Shown one piece after another: positions 56,640 through 64,000 of a DNA stretch of 64,000 bases. The stretch is from contig NZ_CAKMMF010000022.1 in NCBI RefSeq assembly GCF_927798095.1, positions 43,318 through 107,317 on the forward strand, in the 5' to 3' direction. How positions within the stretch are numbered: the first letter of the stretch is position 1; each line of letters opens with the position of its first letter. This DNA comes from Paenibacillus plantiphilus (lineage in GTDB: Bacteria; Bacillota; Bacilli; Paenibacillales; Paenibacillaceae). Both the position numbers and the translations under genes were made by a program. The notes under the pieces are model-generated. The model was given only the letters and a program-made list of their open reading frames with translations. It was not told the origin of the DNA and made no database searches.

Positions 56640-58025
56640 TTATTTGCCCGTTTCATTCCATTGCTGCACAACGATGCGGGCGCCGTCCACCTTCACTACT
56701 TTTACCGCTGCGCCAGCGCTTATAAACTCGCCGGAGGTCACCACATCAACTCGTTCATCTTCAATGACAGCCGTTCCTGCAGGTCTAAGCGGTGTCAAGG
56801 CGGTTCCGGTCCTGCCCAAAAGCGTGGCCCTCGTTGCAGTCGATACATACCCCTCGTCGGTCGTTAGCTGGTCTTTCAGAATAAATTTATTCCATATTCC
56901 CAGATGCTTGAACCGAATCGCTACGAAGATAACAATCAGCGCGGCAACTGCAAGCGCAATGACCAATGAAATGATAGCTGTGCGGGTATCCGCCGCTGAG
57001 AGCAATATGCCTCCAATAAGCGAGGCGGTCCCTAATATCCCCAATATTCCGAAGCTCGGTATGAACAGCTCGCTTACGAGCAGCACGAGCCCAATCAAGA
57101 ATAGAATGACGGATTCCATCCCAGCGAAGCCTGCCACGAAATGGCCGAAGAAATAGAGCGTGAATGCGACAACACCCAGTATGCCTGGGAAACCAAAGCC
57201 TGGTACTAGCAGTTCAATTGCTACACCGACAATTCCGATGATGAGCAACAGCGTAACGATAACCGGCGAGGTTAAAAACTCGCCGATCTTCTCCACCACA
57301 GACGGCTTGATCTCGATAATATCCCGGTCTTCAAGCCCGATATGACGAAGCGCCTCTGCAACGGACTTGGCAGTAAATTCGGCGTAACCGACCTTGACCG
57401 CTTCTGTTGCAGATAAGGTTAGAATCTCGCCTTGCTCCAAAGTCTGCCCTAGCTGAGGCAATGCCAGCTTTATTCGTGGATCAACCATTTTGGCTGCGAT
57501 TTCTGGATTGCGGCCGTTCAGTTCAGCCGCTTCCATCATCGCCTTCGTCCAGTAGGAGATGATCTTGGGATTGTCGACCAGCTCGCCAGAGCTGTCAACA
57601 ACTGCTGCCGCTCCGATTGCACTCCCCGGCTCCATAATAATACGCTGCGCATTAAGGGCGATGTACGTTCCCGCCGATACAGCCTTGCCTTGTACGAAGG
57701 CAGTCGTAGGGATCTTGCTCGTGCGGACAAGATGACCGATTTCCTCCGCGCTGTCCACGCGGCCGCCTAACGTGTTGATCACAAGCAGTACCTGCTCTGC
57801 ACGCGCTTCCTCAGCCTCCTGATAAGCCCGCTCCAGAAAAGACTGCAGCCCCGATTCAACGGTTTGCTCTGCCCGAATAACATAGACAGCCGGACCGATC
57901 GAGGCGCTTTCCTTGCTATTGTCTGCCGCATAAGCTCCGGCAGGCAGCAGCAGCAGGAACAACATGACAAGAAGTGCTGCTGCCGAAATCATTCTCAGTC
58001 CAAGCCTTGGTGCAGTTTGCTGCAT
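56640..58025 (-). CDS. yqeZ: NfeD family membrane serine protease (long form)
   Basis: 461 residues. A signal peptide (about 1-33) is followed by a ClpP-like protease domain with VINTLGGRVDSAEEIG and GKAVSAGTYIALNAQRI, holding the probable catalytic Ser and Lys. Four membrane helices (about 245-385) and a C-terminal OB fold follow (about 395-461). Long NfeD proteins act with flotillins, and floA is next. A GGAGGGG site precedes the ATG. Confidence 0.94.
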   Translation of the reverse strand: MQQTAPRLGLRMISAAALLVMLFLLLLPAGAYAADNSKESASIGPAVYVIRAEQTVESGLQSFLERAYQEAEEARAEQVLLVINTLGGRVDSAEEIGHLVRTSKIPTTAFVQGKAVSAGTYIALNAQRIIMEPGSAIGAAAVVDSSGELVDNPKIISYWTKAMMEAAELNGRNPEIAAKMVDPRIKLALPQLGQTLEQGEILTLSATEAVKVGYAEFTAKSVAEALRHIGLEDRDIIEIKPSVVEKIGEFLTSPVIVTLLLIIGIVGVAIELLVPGFGFPGILGVVAFTLYFFGHFVAGFAGMESVILFLIGLVLLVSELFIPSFGILGILGTASLIGGILLSAADTRTAIISLVIALAVAALIVIFVAIRFKHLGIWNKFILKDQLTTDEGYVSTATRATLLGRTGTALTPLRPAGTAVIEDERVDVVTSGEFISAGAAVKVVKVDGARIVVQQWNETGK

Positions 58026-58189
58026 CTCATGCCCCTCCTAAACGTATATTTTCCAGCTCATGCATCGCACTAAATATAAGATCAACTTATATAATAAGTG
58101 ATACGTTCAGATAGCTGTTACGTTTCAAAACTAGCCGCGCAGCGGTTTCAGTCCACCCGCAGCCCGGAGGGCGCACCCCTTGCTCGCAC

Positions 58190-58806
58190 TCAGTGGCCAC
58201 CCTCAGCCTGTTTGAGCTTGACTGCATTCCAGTCGGTACGATAGAAGCGAACCATAACCGCAATTCCGAACACAAGCAGGAAGGAGTATAGAGCGAGCCA
58301 TGCGCCCAAGCTGCCCATATCAAGTACAAAAATACAGATGTAAGCCAGCGGCACGAACAATAGCCAGCTAACCAAAAACGAAATGCGCAGCAGAAAGGTC
58401 GTATCCCCGATTCCCCGCAGCCCGCCCGCGTAGTAATTCAGCAAGCCATCGAAAATTTGCAAATATGCCGACACCTTGATCAGAAAGCCGCTCCCCAACC
58501 CGCCAGAGCAATAATGACGGCAAAAAACAGACACATGATCATAGCCAGATATGTACGTTCAATTCCTTTGCGCATATCGCCAGCGCCGAAATTTTGAGCT
58601 ACCAAGTAATTAACGGTATGTCCGATGCCGGAAAAAATAGCAAACGCGTTATACATAATGATGTTCGAAACACCGACAATTGCAATCGTTATAAATCCTA
58701 GATGGCCAACCATGATCAAGTTAACCGTGCCTGTCACCGTTTGCGTTGCGAAGGAAACCAGTGACGGAATGGCCAGAACCAGAATGCTCCACCAATTTCG
58801 CAGCAT
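58190..58806 (-). pseudogene. Decayed MATE transporter, internal deletion plus frameshift
   Basis: Two parts of a MATE protein in different frames. The first (58806 down to about 58482, about 107 residues) covers helices 1-3, with LAIPSLVSFATQTVTGTVNLIMVG. The second (from about 58495 down to 58190, about 97 residues) is the C-terminal end, with VSAYLQIFDGLLNYYAGGLRGIGDTTF. About 240 residues of a normal 450-residue protein are missing at the junction near 58485-58500, and the two parts are out of frame. It is inserted in the conserved yqeY-nfeD interval and is not a copy of the MATE at 44.1 kb. Confidence 0.85.
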
Positions 58807-58868
58807 CGTGCCGTTGCCTCATTCCATGATGTATTCTAAGTCCTGACGGGATGGTTACATTATTAACG

Positions 58869-58898
58869 AAAAAACACCCCCTTAACAAGGGAGTGTTT
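58869..58898 (-). terminator. Intrinsic terminator of rpsU-yqeY
   Basis: AAACACTCCCTT pairs with AAGGGGGTGTTT (one mismatch), closing on a four-base loop, followed by further T on the minus strand. Confidence 0.9.
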
Positions 58899-58913
58899 GG
58901 CTTTCAGCCTATG

Positions 58914-59357
58914 TTATTGCAGAAATTGCTGCACAAATGTGTTTACTAGTTTACCATCAGCACGCCCTTTTACCTTCGGCAATAGAGCGCTCATGACTTT
59001 CCCCATCTCGGCTTTCGAAGAAGCACCGGTTTCCTGGATGGTCTGCTGAACAATCACTTTGATTTCTTCTTCAGTCAGCTGCTGAGGCAGGTATACACTA
59101 ATAATTTCAATTTCTGCTGCGACATCTTTCGCAAGATCTTCGCGGCCGGCTTTTTCAAATTCTTGGAGGGAATCTTTACGTTGTTTGATCTCCCGACTAA
59201 GGATATCAAGCACCTCAGCGTCCTCAAGAGGTCGTTTCAAGTCAATTTCCAGATTCTTCATGGAAGAACGAATCATTCGAATCGTGGTCAGCTTGAACTT
59301 CTCCTGACTTCTCATAGCTTGTTTCATATCGTCGTTCAATCGTTCGCTAAGGTTCAT
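58914..59357 (-). CDS. yqeY: GatB/YqeY domain protein
   Basis: 147 residues. It has MNLSERLNDDMKQAMRS and IRMIRSSMKNLEID at the start, and VMSALLPKVKGRADGKLVN at the end, the GatB/YqeY helical domain also found at the C-terminus of GatB. It may act on tRNA-dependent amidation. It follows rpsU by 15 bp, as in many Firmicutes. An AGGAGGA site precedes the ATG. Confidence 0.95.
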   Translation of the reverse strand: MNLSERLNDDMKQAMRSQEKFKLTTIRMIRSSMKNLEIDLKRPLEDAEVLDILSREIKQRKDSLQEFEKAGREDLAKDVAAEIEIISVYLPQQLTEEEIKVIVQQTIQETGASSKAEMGKVMSALLPKVKGRADGKLVNTFVQQFLQ

Positions 59358-59372
59358 TGTGGAAGGATCCTC

Positions 59373-59546
59373 CTAAAACTTTCTCTTACGCGCAGCCTCG
59401 GACTTCTTCTTGCGCTTGACACTAGGCTTCTCATAATGCTTGCGTTTCTTCACCTCAGCCAGCACGCCATCCTTTGCGATGGAACGTTTAAAACGGCGGA
59501 GTGCAGCATCGATTGTCTCGTTTTTGCGAACTTTTGTTTCAGACAC
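59373..59546 (-). CDS. rpsU: 30S ribosomal protein S21
   Basis: 57 residues, [10 protein letters not shown] at the start and a very basic C-terminus, full length for the family. The start is a GTG at 59546, with GGAGGGAGG in front. The frame is open further upstream, but that part is leader. It is co-transcribed with yqeY from the promoter at 59.6 kb. Confidence 0.97.
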   Translation of the reverse strand: MSETKVRKNETIDAALRRFKRSIAKDGVLAEVKKRKHYEKPSVKRKKKSEAARKRKF

Positions 59547-59609
59547 CAGTTTTCCCTCCCTCCGAAAACAGACCGTCCAAGAAAGATAACACGGCTCATC
59601 AAACTTCAT

Positions 59610-59639
59610 TATATGTTATAACAAAAGGTAGTGTCAACT
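59610..59639 (-). promoter_or_regulatory. Promoter of rpsU-yqeY
   Basis: On the minus strand TTGACA (59639-59634) and TATAAT (59615-59610) are separated by 18 bp. The predicted leader is about 55 nt. Confidence 0.85.
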
Positions 59640-59675
59640 CGAAAAGACAAGCTTATTCGACTTCGCATTCCTGCG

Positions 59676-60017
59676 CTATGCAATATGGGTCGTCAGCTGC
59701 TTTCCACCTAATATATGGAGATGCAGATGATAAACAATTTGCCCGCCTTCTTTATTGCAATTAAAGACAAGTCTGTAGCCTGCTTCAGCAATTCCCTGCT
59801 CCTTGGCGATTGCTCTGGCAACAGAAAACATCTCTGCTATCAATTCATTATCCCCATCCGTTACGTCATTCATCGTTGGGATATGTTTCTTCGGAATAAC
59901 GAGAATATGTACTGGAGCTTCGGGCTTAATGTCATGAATCGCAATGACGCGCTCATTCTCAAATACCTGTCTGGAAGGAAGAGATCCTTCGATAATTTTA
60001 CAAAAAACACAATCCAT
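59676..60017 (-). CDS. hinT: HIT family protein (HinT-like)
   Basis: 113 residues. It has CVFCKIIEGSLPSRQVFEN at the N-terminus and the histidine triad in HLHLHILGG near the C-terminus. HinT hydrolyses adenosine phosphoramidates. The two N-terminal cysteines (CVFC) may bind zinc as in some members. A GGGGTG site precedes the ATG. It lies upstream of rpsU on the same strand, but rpsU has its own promoter. Confidence 0.95.
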   Translation of the reverse strand: MDCVFCKIIEGSLPSRQVFENERVIAIHDIKPEAPVHILVIPKKHIPTMNDVTDGDNELIAEMFSVARAIAKEQGIAEAGYRLVFNCNKEGGQIVYHLHLHILGGKQLTTHIA

Positions 60018-60160
60018 CGTTCACACCCCGCTTCCTCTTCATTCCATAATAGCGAAAATTATCGGGCTCGTCCAATGCTAAAATCCCTATTAATTCCGGG
60101 TTCGTCCAATTCAATAAGGCCAGCGCAACATACGCTGGCGCAATCGGTTCAGATAGCAGC

Positions 60161-60562
60161 TTAGAAGAACGGGAGCAATGACAGTCCAAGCAGAGCAGCT
60201 ATAGGAAAGGTCTGGCGAATGAAGCGTCTGCGCGGGAAGAAGGGACCTGGAAAGAATGGCGCAGGGAAGAAAGGGTTGAACGGAGTAAACGGAACAAATC
60301 CTCTTGGATCATAATTCGGGCCACAATGGGGAATTGCGATACACAGCGTCTCATCATCAATATGCTCGATGAAGCCATCACAGCACCAGCCATCCCTCGT
60401 TTGAACGAGCACATACCGATACTTCTGGTCTGTACACCACTTCTTTATTTCGTGCTTCTCTACATGCTTGACTGGCGGCGGCGCTATTGGCGCAGGTGCT
60501 ATTGGCAGCGGTGCGGTCGAAGTTTTTTTCGGAAATGGCTCGGTCATTATTTTCTTCTCCAT
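60161..60562 (-). CDS. Hypothetical protein with Phe/Pro-rich C-terminus
   Basis: 133 residues. A Pro/Ala/Ile-rich N-terminus (about 1-31) precedes a short domain YVLVQTRDGWCCDGFIEHID (about 49-75) that looks like a small beta barrel of the kind found in spore-associated or Sm-like proteins. The C-terminus is rich in Phe and Pro (FNPFFPAPFFPGPFF), then a basic RRR and a hydrophobic end. It may be a spore surface protein, but I do not recognise the family. The ATG at 60562 has GGGAGGT 10 bases away. Confidence 0.7.
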   Translation of the reverse strand: MEKKIMTEPFPKKTSTAPLPIAPAPIAPPPVKHVEKHEIKKWCTDQKYRYVLVQTRDGWCCDGFIEHIDDETLCIAIPHCGPNYDPRGFVPFTPFNPFFPAPFFPGPFFPRRRFIRQTFPIAALLGLSLLPFF

Positions 60563-60947
60563 TAAAAATATTACCTCCCGGGAAATTATCTTCTCTTCTT
60601 ACCATGATATTCGCCCTCAGGCGGTTGGCGCTTGACCATCGAAAAAATAGGCTGCGTCCCATTGACAGCGATTCATGCCGATTTGATTAGACTATCAGCC
60701 TAAATCGAGATGGATTGGCTCTAATTTCCCACGTATAATGGACAATGAACGACTGGAGGCCATTCTATGTCTCCTTGCGCTGTAACCAGCGGTTCGTTGT
60801 CTCTTCTCGCTCCGGAAGGAGCATGAGATGTTATATGCATGCGCTTGGACAGGATTAGCTCCATCAGGCGCTGGAATAAATACAGCCCATACTGACAGAT
60901 ATGGAAGCGGTTTATGCGCTTCACTAGAACTAGAGGGGGATTCACCA
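60563..60947. other. Divergent intergenic region with a leader hairpin
   Basis: 385 bp between the Phe/Pro-rich protein (minus) and the oxidoreductase (plus). A TATAAT at 60734-60739 lacks a good -35. A hairpin GCTCC-GGAA-GGAGC is at 60809-60822. I see no known riboswitch. Confidence 0.5.
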
Positions 60948-62273
60948 ATGAAAGTTGCAATTATCGGGGGCGGACTTGCAGGTCTGACCGCAGCGGCATA
61001 CTTATCCGAGCAGACAAGCATGAAAGGCGTTCTGTTTGAACGCAGTCCGCAGCTTGGAGGTCGCGCTTTTACATATGAAAAGGCCGGCTTTACGCTGAAC
61101 TACGGCGCTCATGCGATCTATGCCCTTGACCGGCATACCTTGTCCGTCATGGAGCGTGAGCTAGACCTTGCCTTCGGCAGCAAGCAGGTCGACCGCCGCA
61201 AGGTTATGTACGAGAAAGGCGAGCAGTTGACGCCTGCGCCTCTCGATTTTGTCAATTTGATGAAAACCGATATTTTGACTATGATGCAGAAGGTTCGTTT
61301 CGTAGGTGAAATAACGGCCATCATCGCGAATATTCATCAGCTTAAGAATTATGCCACTTTAGGCGATTATTTGGCCGAATCCGGCGCCGACGAGGATGTC
61401 AAGGAGCTGTGGGAGCATCTCGTATGCAGCAACTTTTTCATTACGCCTGAGGATGCTCGGCGCGTGCCAGGGACAGTGATTAGCACCTACTACCACAATT
61501 TGTTTCTATCTAATCGTCCCGTCAACTATGTGCTTGGCAGCTGGGCTGTAATTACAAATCAGCTTCGCTCGAAAACCGAGCAAAGCAGCCGCTGGTCTAT
61601 TGCGCTCCAAGAGGGCGTCGATGGCATACGCTATGAGCAAGGCAAGTATGTGCTCAAAACAAAGGCGCGTGAAGAGATGTTTGACCGCATTATCTTCGCA
61701 ATGCCGGTTCAGCAGGTCGTGAAGCTGCTTCGCGGAACGCCGTGGGAGCCGTTTCTGGAGCCGTATGAGCATAATACGGCGACTGAGGTTATGGTATACG
61801 ATGTCGGACTGAGCGAAGTTGTGGCGCGTCCATTCAGTTATATTAGCGATATGAACAGCAAAATGTTCATATCAGATGTGTCCGCGACAGACTACACGCT
61901 AGTACCAGAGGGCGGTCAGCTGCTTCAAGGGATCGCTTATCTGAACGATGAGTCTGACGCTGAAGGCGGCGACCGCAAAGCTTATTTGGAGGAGCGAACC
62001 GCCAAGATGGAGGCTCTGTTCGATAGACATTATCCCGGATGGCGTGATTGCGTTGCCGTCAAACGCGTATCGAAAAAAGCGATGGTCCAAAGCGTGAAAA
62101 ACGTTGCCAGCAATCGGCTGCTGCCTAACCGGATTGAGAGCATGCCGTTCTACTTCTGCGGTGACGGCTGCGAAGGCAAGGGCGAGCTCGCTGAACGCGC
62201 TTTTTCCAGCGCAAGGGCTGTCGCGGAGCAAATTGCTGCCGAGCTTCTGCAACTGCAGAAAGTGCATAAATAA
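60948..62273 (+). CDS. FAD-dependent oxidoreductase (amine oxidase/phytoene desaturase-like)
   Basis: 441 residues. The N-terminal dinucleotide motif VAIIGGGLAGLTAAAYLSE (about residues 3-21) is followed by QLGGRAFTYEKAGFTLNYGAHA, the second FAD signature, and the C-terminal YFCGDGCEGKGELAERAFSSA. This is the NAD(P)-binding Rossmann/amine oxidase superfamily to which phytoene desaturases and protoporphyrinogen oxidases belong. The substrate is unknown and no carotenoid genes are near. The ATG at 60948 has GAGGGGGA; an in-frame extension to 60828 lacks a site. A strong terminator follows. Confidence 0.88.
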   Translation: MKVAIIGGGLAGLTAAAYLSEQTSMKGVLFERSPQLGGRAFTYEKAGFTLNYGAHAIYALDRHTLSVMERELDLAFGSKQVDRRKVMYEKGEQLTPAPLDFVNLMKTDILTMMQKVRFVGEITAIIANIHQLKNYATLGDYLAESGADEDVKELWEHLVCSNFFITPEDARRVPGTVISTYYHNLFLSNRPVNYVLGSWAVITNQLRSKTEQSSRWSIALQEGVDGIRYEQGKYVLKTKAREEMFDRIIFAMPVQQVVKLLRGTPWEPFLEPYEHNTATEVMVYDVGLSEVVARPFSYISDMNSKMFISDVSATDYTLVPEGGQLLQGIAYLNDESDAEGGDRKAYLEERTAKMEALFDRHYPGWRDCVAVKRVSKKAMVQSVKNVASNRLLPNRIESMPFYFCGDGCEGKGELAERAFSSARAVAEQIAAELLQLQKVHK

Positions 62274-62350
62274 CGGGTAGCTGCTGAATGAAAGATAGGC
62301 ATAGAAGCCGCTGCGGGGGCAGAATGATTTTCTGAACGAATGGGAGCGAA

Positions 62351-62422
62351 TGGGAGCGATTTCGAGCGATTGGGAGCGATTTCGAGCGATTGGGAACGAT
62401 TTCGAGCGATTGGGAACGATTA
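62351..62422. repeat. 20-bp tandem repeat
   Basis: Three and a half copies of TGGGA(G/A)CGATTTCGAGCGAT (62351, 62371, 62391 and 62411), preceded by a half copy. Each unit is itself two related 10-bp halves. It lies between the oxidoreductase stop and its terminator. Confidence 0.92.
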
Positions 62423-62451
62423 GGAAATATTCGGCGGCTCAGGCTGTATGG

Positions 62452-62490
62452 CAAAGAAGCAGGCGTGGAATGCGCCTGCTTCTTTGTTTT
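62452..62490 (+). terminator. Intrinsic terminator of the oxidoreductase gene
   Basis: A 14-bp perfect stem (62452-62465 with 62473-62486) is followed by TTTTG. Confidence 0.9.
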
Positions 62491-62571
62491 GCTTATGCTG
62501 ATCGATGGAATGCTCGTACCGGCAGGGAGGGAACTGTTGCGGTTCTGCGCCTTGCCTTCGACACCAGCGCC

Positions 62572-62595
62572 GCTGTAAGGCTGTTTTGGAGACTG
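62572..62595 (+). repeat. Half of a GCTGTAA hairpin module beside the insertion sequence
   Basis: GCTGTAAGGCTGTTTT matches the first half of the module in array 3, but the CGCTTA half is missing and the transposase region begins shortly after. No second module lies at 51 or 62 bp to its left. Confidence 0.4.
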
Positions 62596-62612
62596 TCGAT
62601 TAATTCGTTTAC

Positions 62613-62645
62613 AAACCCCATGTTATCTAATGTGGGGTTTCTTTA
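62613..62645. terminator. Hairpin at left end of the insertion sequence
   Basis: AAACCCCA pairs with TGGGGTTT around a 12-base loop, then CTTTAT. A hairpin here would block transcription from outside into the transposase gene, which is common in insertion sequences. The exact left inverted repeat is not identifiable without the right end. Confidence 0.7.
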
Positions 62646-62757
62646 TATTCATTCAAAATGGTTTGTTTTTTGAATAAAACATCATGTTTCCTCGAAAATG
62701 CTTCTGTTTTCGTGGTAAAATAAAAGTAAATATTTTGGATTTCGGAGCGTGGTGCGC

Positions 62758-64000
62758 ATGGCTCATAAAGTTCAGTTTAAAACATTTGATCAACCCTCCT
62801 TTGAGGATTTTTTGGTTTATTCCAAACTTCCGGCCCATCCTTTTTGGAGTCACATCGAATCCAAAATTGACTTTTCATTCGCCGATGAGCTGTGTGCCGG
62901 GTTGTATTCCGGTCGCGGGCAGCGTCCCTATGCTCCATCGCTCAAGCTAAAGATCCATTTGGTTCAAGCCTACTACGTCCTCACCGATCGCCAGACCGAG
63001 GAAAAAATCATCGGTGATTTATTCATCAAGCGATTCTTGGGTCTGCCAGTGGACTTCTTCGGATTCGATCACAGCACCATTGGTTTAGATCGCGACCGGA
63101 TGGGGTCGTTTTTGCTGCAGGCCTGCCACTTGTATATCCTTTCGCAAATGCTTGAGTTGGGTCTGTGGGGAGATAAGAACGAACGTTGGATCATCGACTC
63201 ATTTCCTTCCACGGCCCGCATCGCTTGTGTTGGATCTTACCGACTCGTTCAAAAGTCCGCGCTCCGACTGTTGCAGCATACAAAGCGGTTCAATCGCCCT
63301 TTATTTGATCTTGCTTGTCATAAGCTTCCGTTGGAGGCCCTGACCTACCGCCTGCCGCCGGGATCTACTTCCCAAGCAAGGCTGTCTGCGTTCAGTAAAC
63401 TGGTCGTCCACGCATTCGGCCTGCTTAGCTGGTTTGAAAATAGTGCTTTGTTCTGGGATTGGAAGCCAAAAAACGCCCAGTTGAAATCGTTGGAACTTCA
63501 GGCTCTGCTGGCGCAAATCCTAATGGAAAATGCAAAACCTTATCTACCTGAGCCCCCAAAGCCATTCGAGCCAGAAGGGACAGATGCGTCACCGACTACA
63601 AAAACGGACGCGGCTGATGCGACCGTCACGGCAAGTTCTGAAGCACCTGAAGCCGAACAACTGGCATATGTGAAGATCCCTAGAAAGGACAGACCTTCAC
63701 ATCGCATCATCAGTCCCTATGACACGGACGCTAGACGAGGGACGAAGAATGCCTCCACCTCGATAAAAGGGTACAAAACTCAAAATCTATGCACCACCCA
63801 GGGCGTTGTGTTAGGGACGAAGGCGATCCCTGGTTCCGAGCATGACCGAGAGGCGATGACGGGCATGCTCCGAACCGTCCAAGCCTTTTTCGGGGTCATA
63901 CCGAAAGCGGTTTTAGGAGACACGGCCTACGGTCACGGCAAACAGCGATTCGAACTGAAGGCTTTCAACCTGGAAGTGATTGCGCCTGTTGCATCTTCGA
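62758..64000 (+). mobile_element. IS1182-type transposase, 3' end outside window
   Basis: 414 codons are open from the ATG at 62758 to the window edge, after a GGAG site. The N-terminal domain (LVQAYYVLTDRQTEEKIIGD, GFDHSTIGLDRDR) and the DDE core with DSFPSTARIA, then STSIKGYKTQN and AVLGDTAYGHG, match the IS1182/DUF772-DDE family. A Glu/Pro/Ala-rich insert (about residues 262-305) separates the two parts. It appears intact so far. Codon use differs from the chromosomal neighbours, as expected for mobile DNA. Confidence 0.9.

Noticed and set aside
60828..60947. 40-residue N-terminal extension of the oxidoreductase
   Set aside because: The FAD motif starts right after the ATG at 60948, which has its own strong ribosome binding site.

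Overview
The window looks like a chromosome segment of a low-to-mid-GC, spore-forming Firmicute of the Paenibacillaceae, most likely Paenibacillus or a close relative. The evidence is the gene content and order: the start of the division cluster mraZ-rsmH-ftsL-pbpB, the bacillithiol enzyme BshC, several sporulation genes (rsfA, ylaJ-type lipoprotein, yqfC, yqfD), class B RNase P RNA, a glycine T-box before glyQS, and a long rpsU-yqeY-nfeD-floA-yqfC-yqfD-phoH-pgpH-ybeY-dgkA-cdd-era-yqzL-recO-glyQ-glyS-ppsR-yqxD-dnaG-rpoD-trmK-yqfO block that follows the Bacillus order. Nearly all genes are on the minus strand, so replication probably runs from high to low coordinates here.

Layout. 1-3.5 kb: division genes under a MraZ operator. 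3.8-11.5 kb: a sigma-2-like small protein, a DUF4349 lipoprotein, a repeat-filled gap, ahcY, bshC, a DUF3397 protein, panE and rsfA. 11.7-18.8 kb: small membrane protein, MidA-type methyltransferase, a secreted coiled-coil protein, an orphan solute-binding protein, a possible YlaL-like protein, PIN-PhoH ATPase, YlaJ-type lipoprotein and a flavin-binding-fold protein. 18.9-23.4 kb: an LCP cell-wall ligase, ylaH, typA and a membrane protein. 23.5-28.3 kb: two divergent TerC proteins, thiI, its cysteine desulfurase, and a lytic transglycosylase. 28.4-29.6 kb: a long gene-free repeat array. 29.7-33.4 kb: small proteins, a secreted subtilisin and rnpB. 33.5-60.6 kb: the conserved macromolecular-synthesis block, interrupted by a second repeat array at 51.4-52.4 kb and by a decayed MATE gene at 58.2-58.8 kb. 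60.9-64 kb: an FAD-dependent oxidoreductase and a truncated IS1182-type transposase that runs off the window.

The coding part is mostly housekeeping. The unusual content is in the gaps. Three unlinked intergenic loci (5.7, 28.7 and 51.8 kb) carry arrays of short imperfect hairpins with the same architecture: modules spaced alternately by about 51 and 62 bp, giving a 113-bp period, although the sequence between modules differs completely from locus to locus. All three point the same way and each lies just upstream of a minus-strand gene. Two of the three are accompanied by a second shared element of about 52 bp. A separate family of three rod-like palindromes of about 130 bp (20.3, 20.6 and 48.1 kb) keeps two internal-loop strands while its stems change together, as expected for a conserved structure. 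I do not recognise either family as a named element. I see no CRISPR array, tRNA gene or recognisable defence system in the window.
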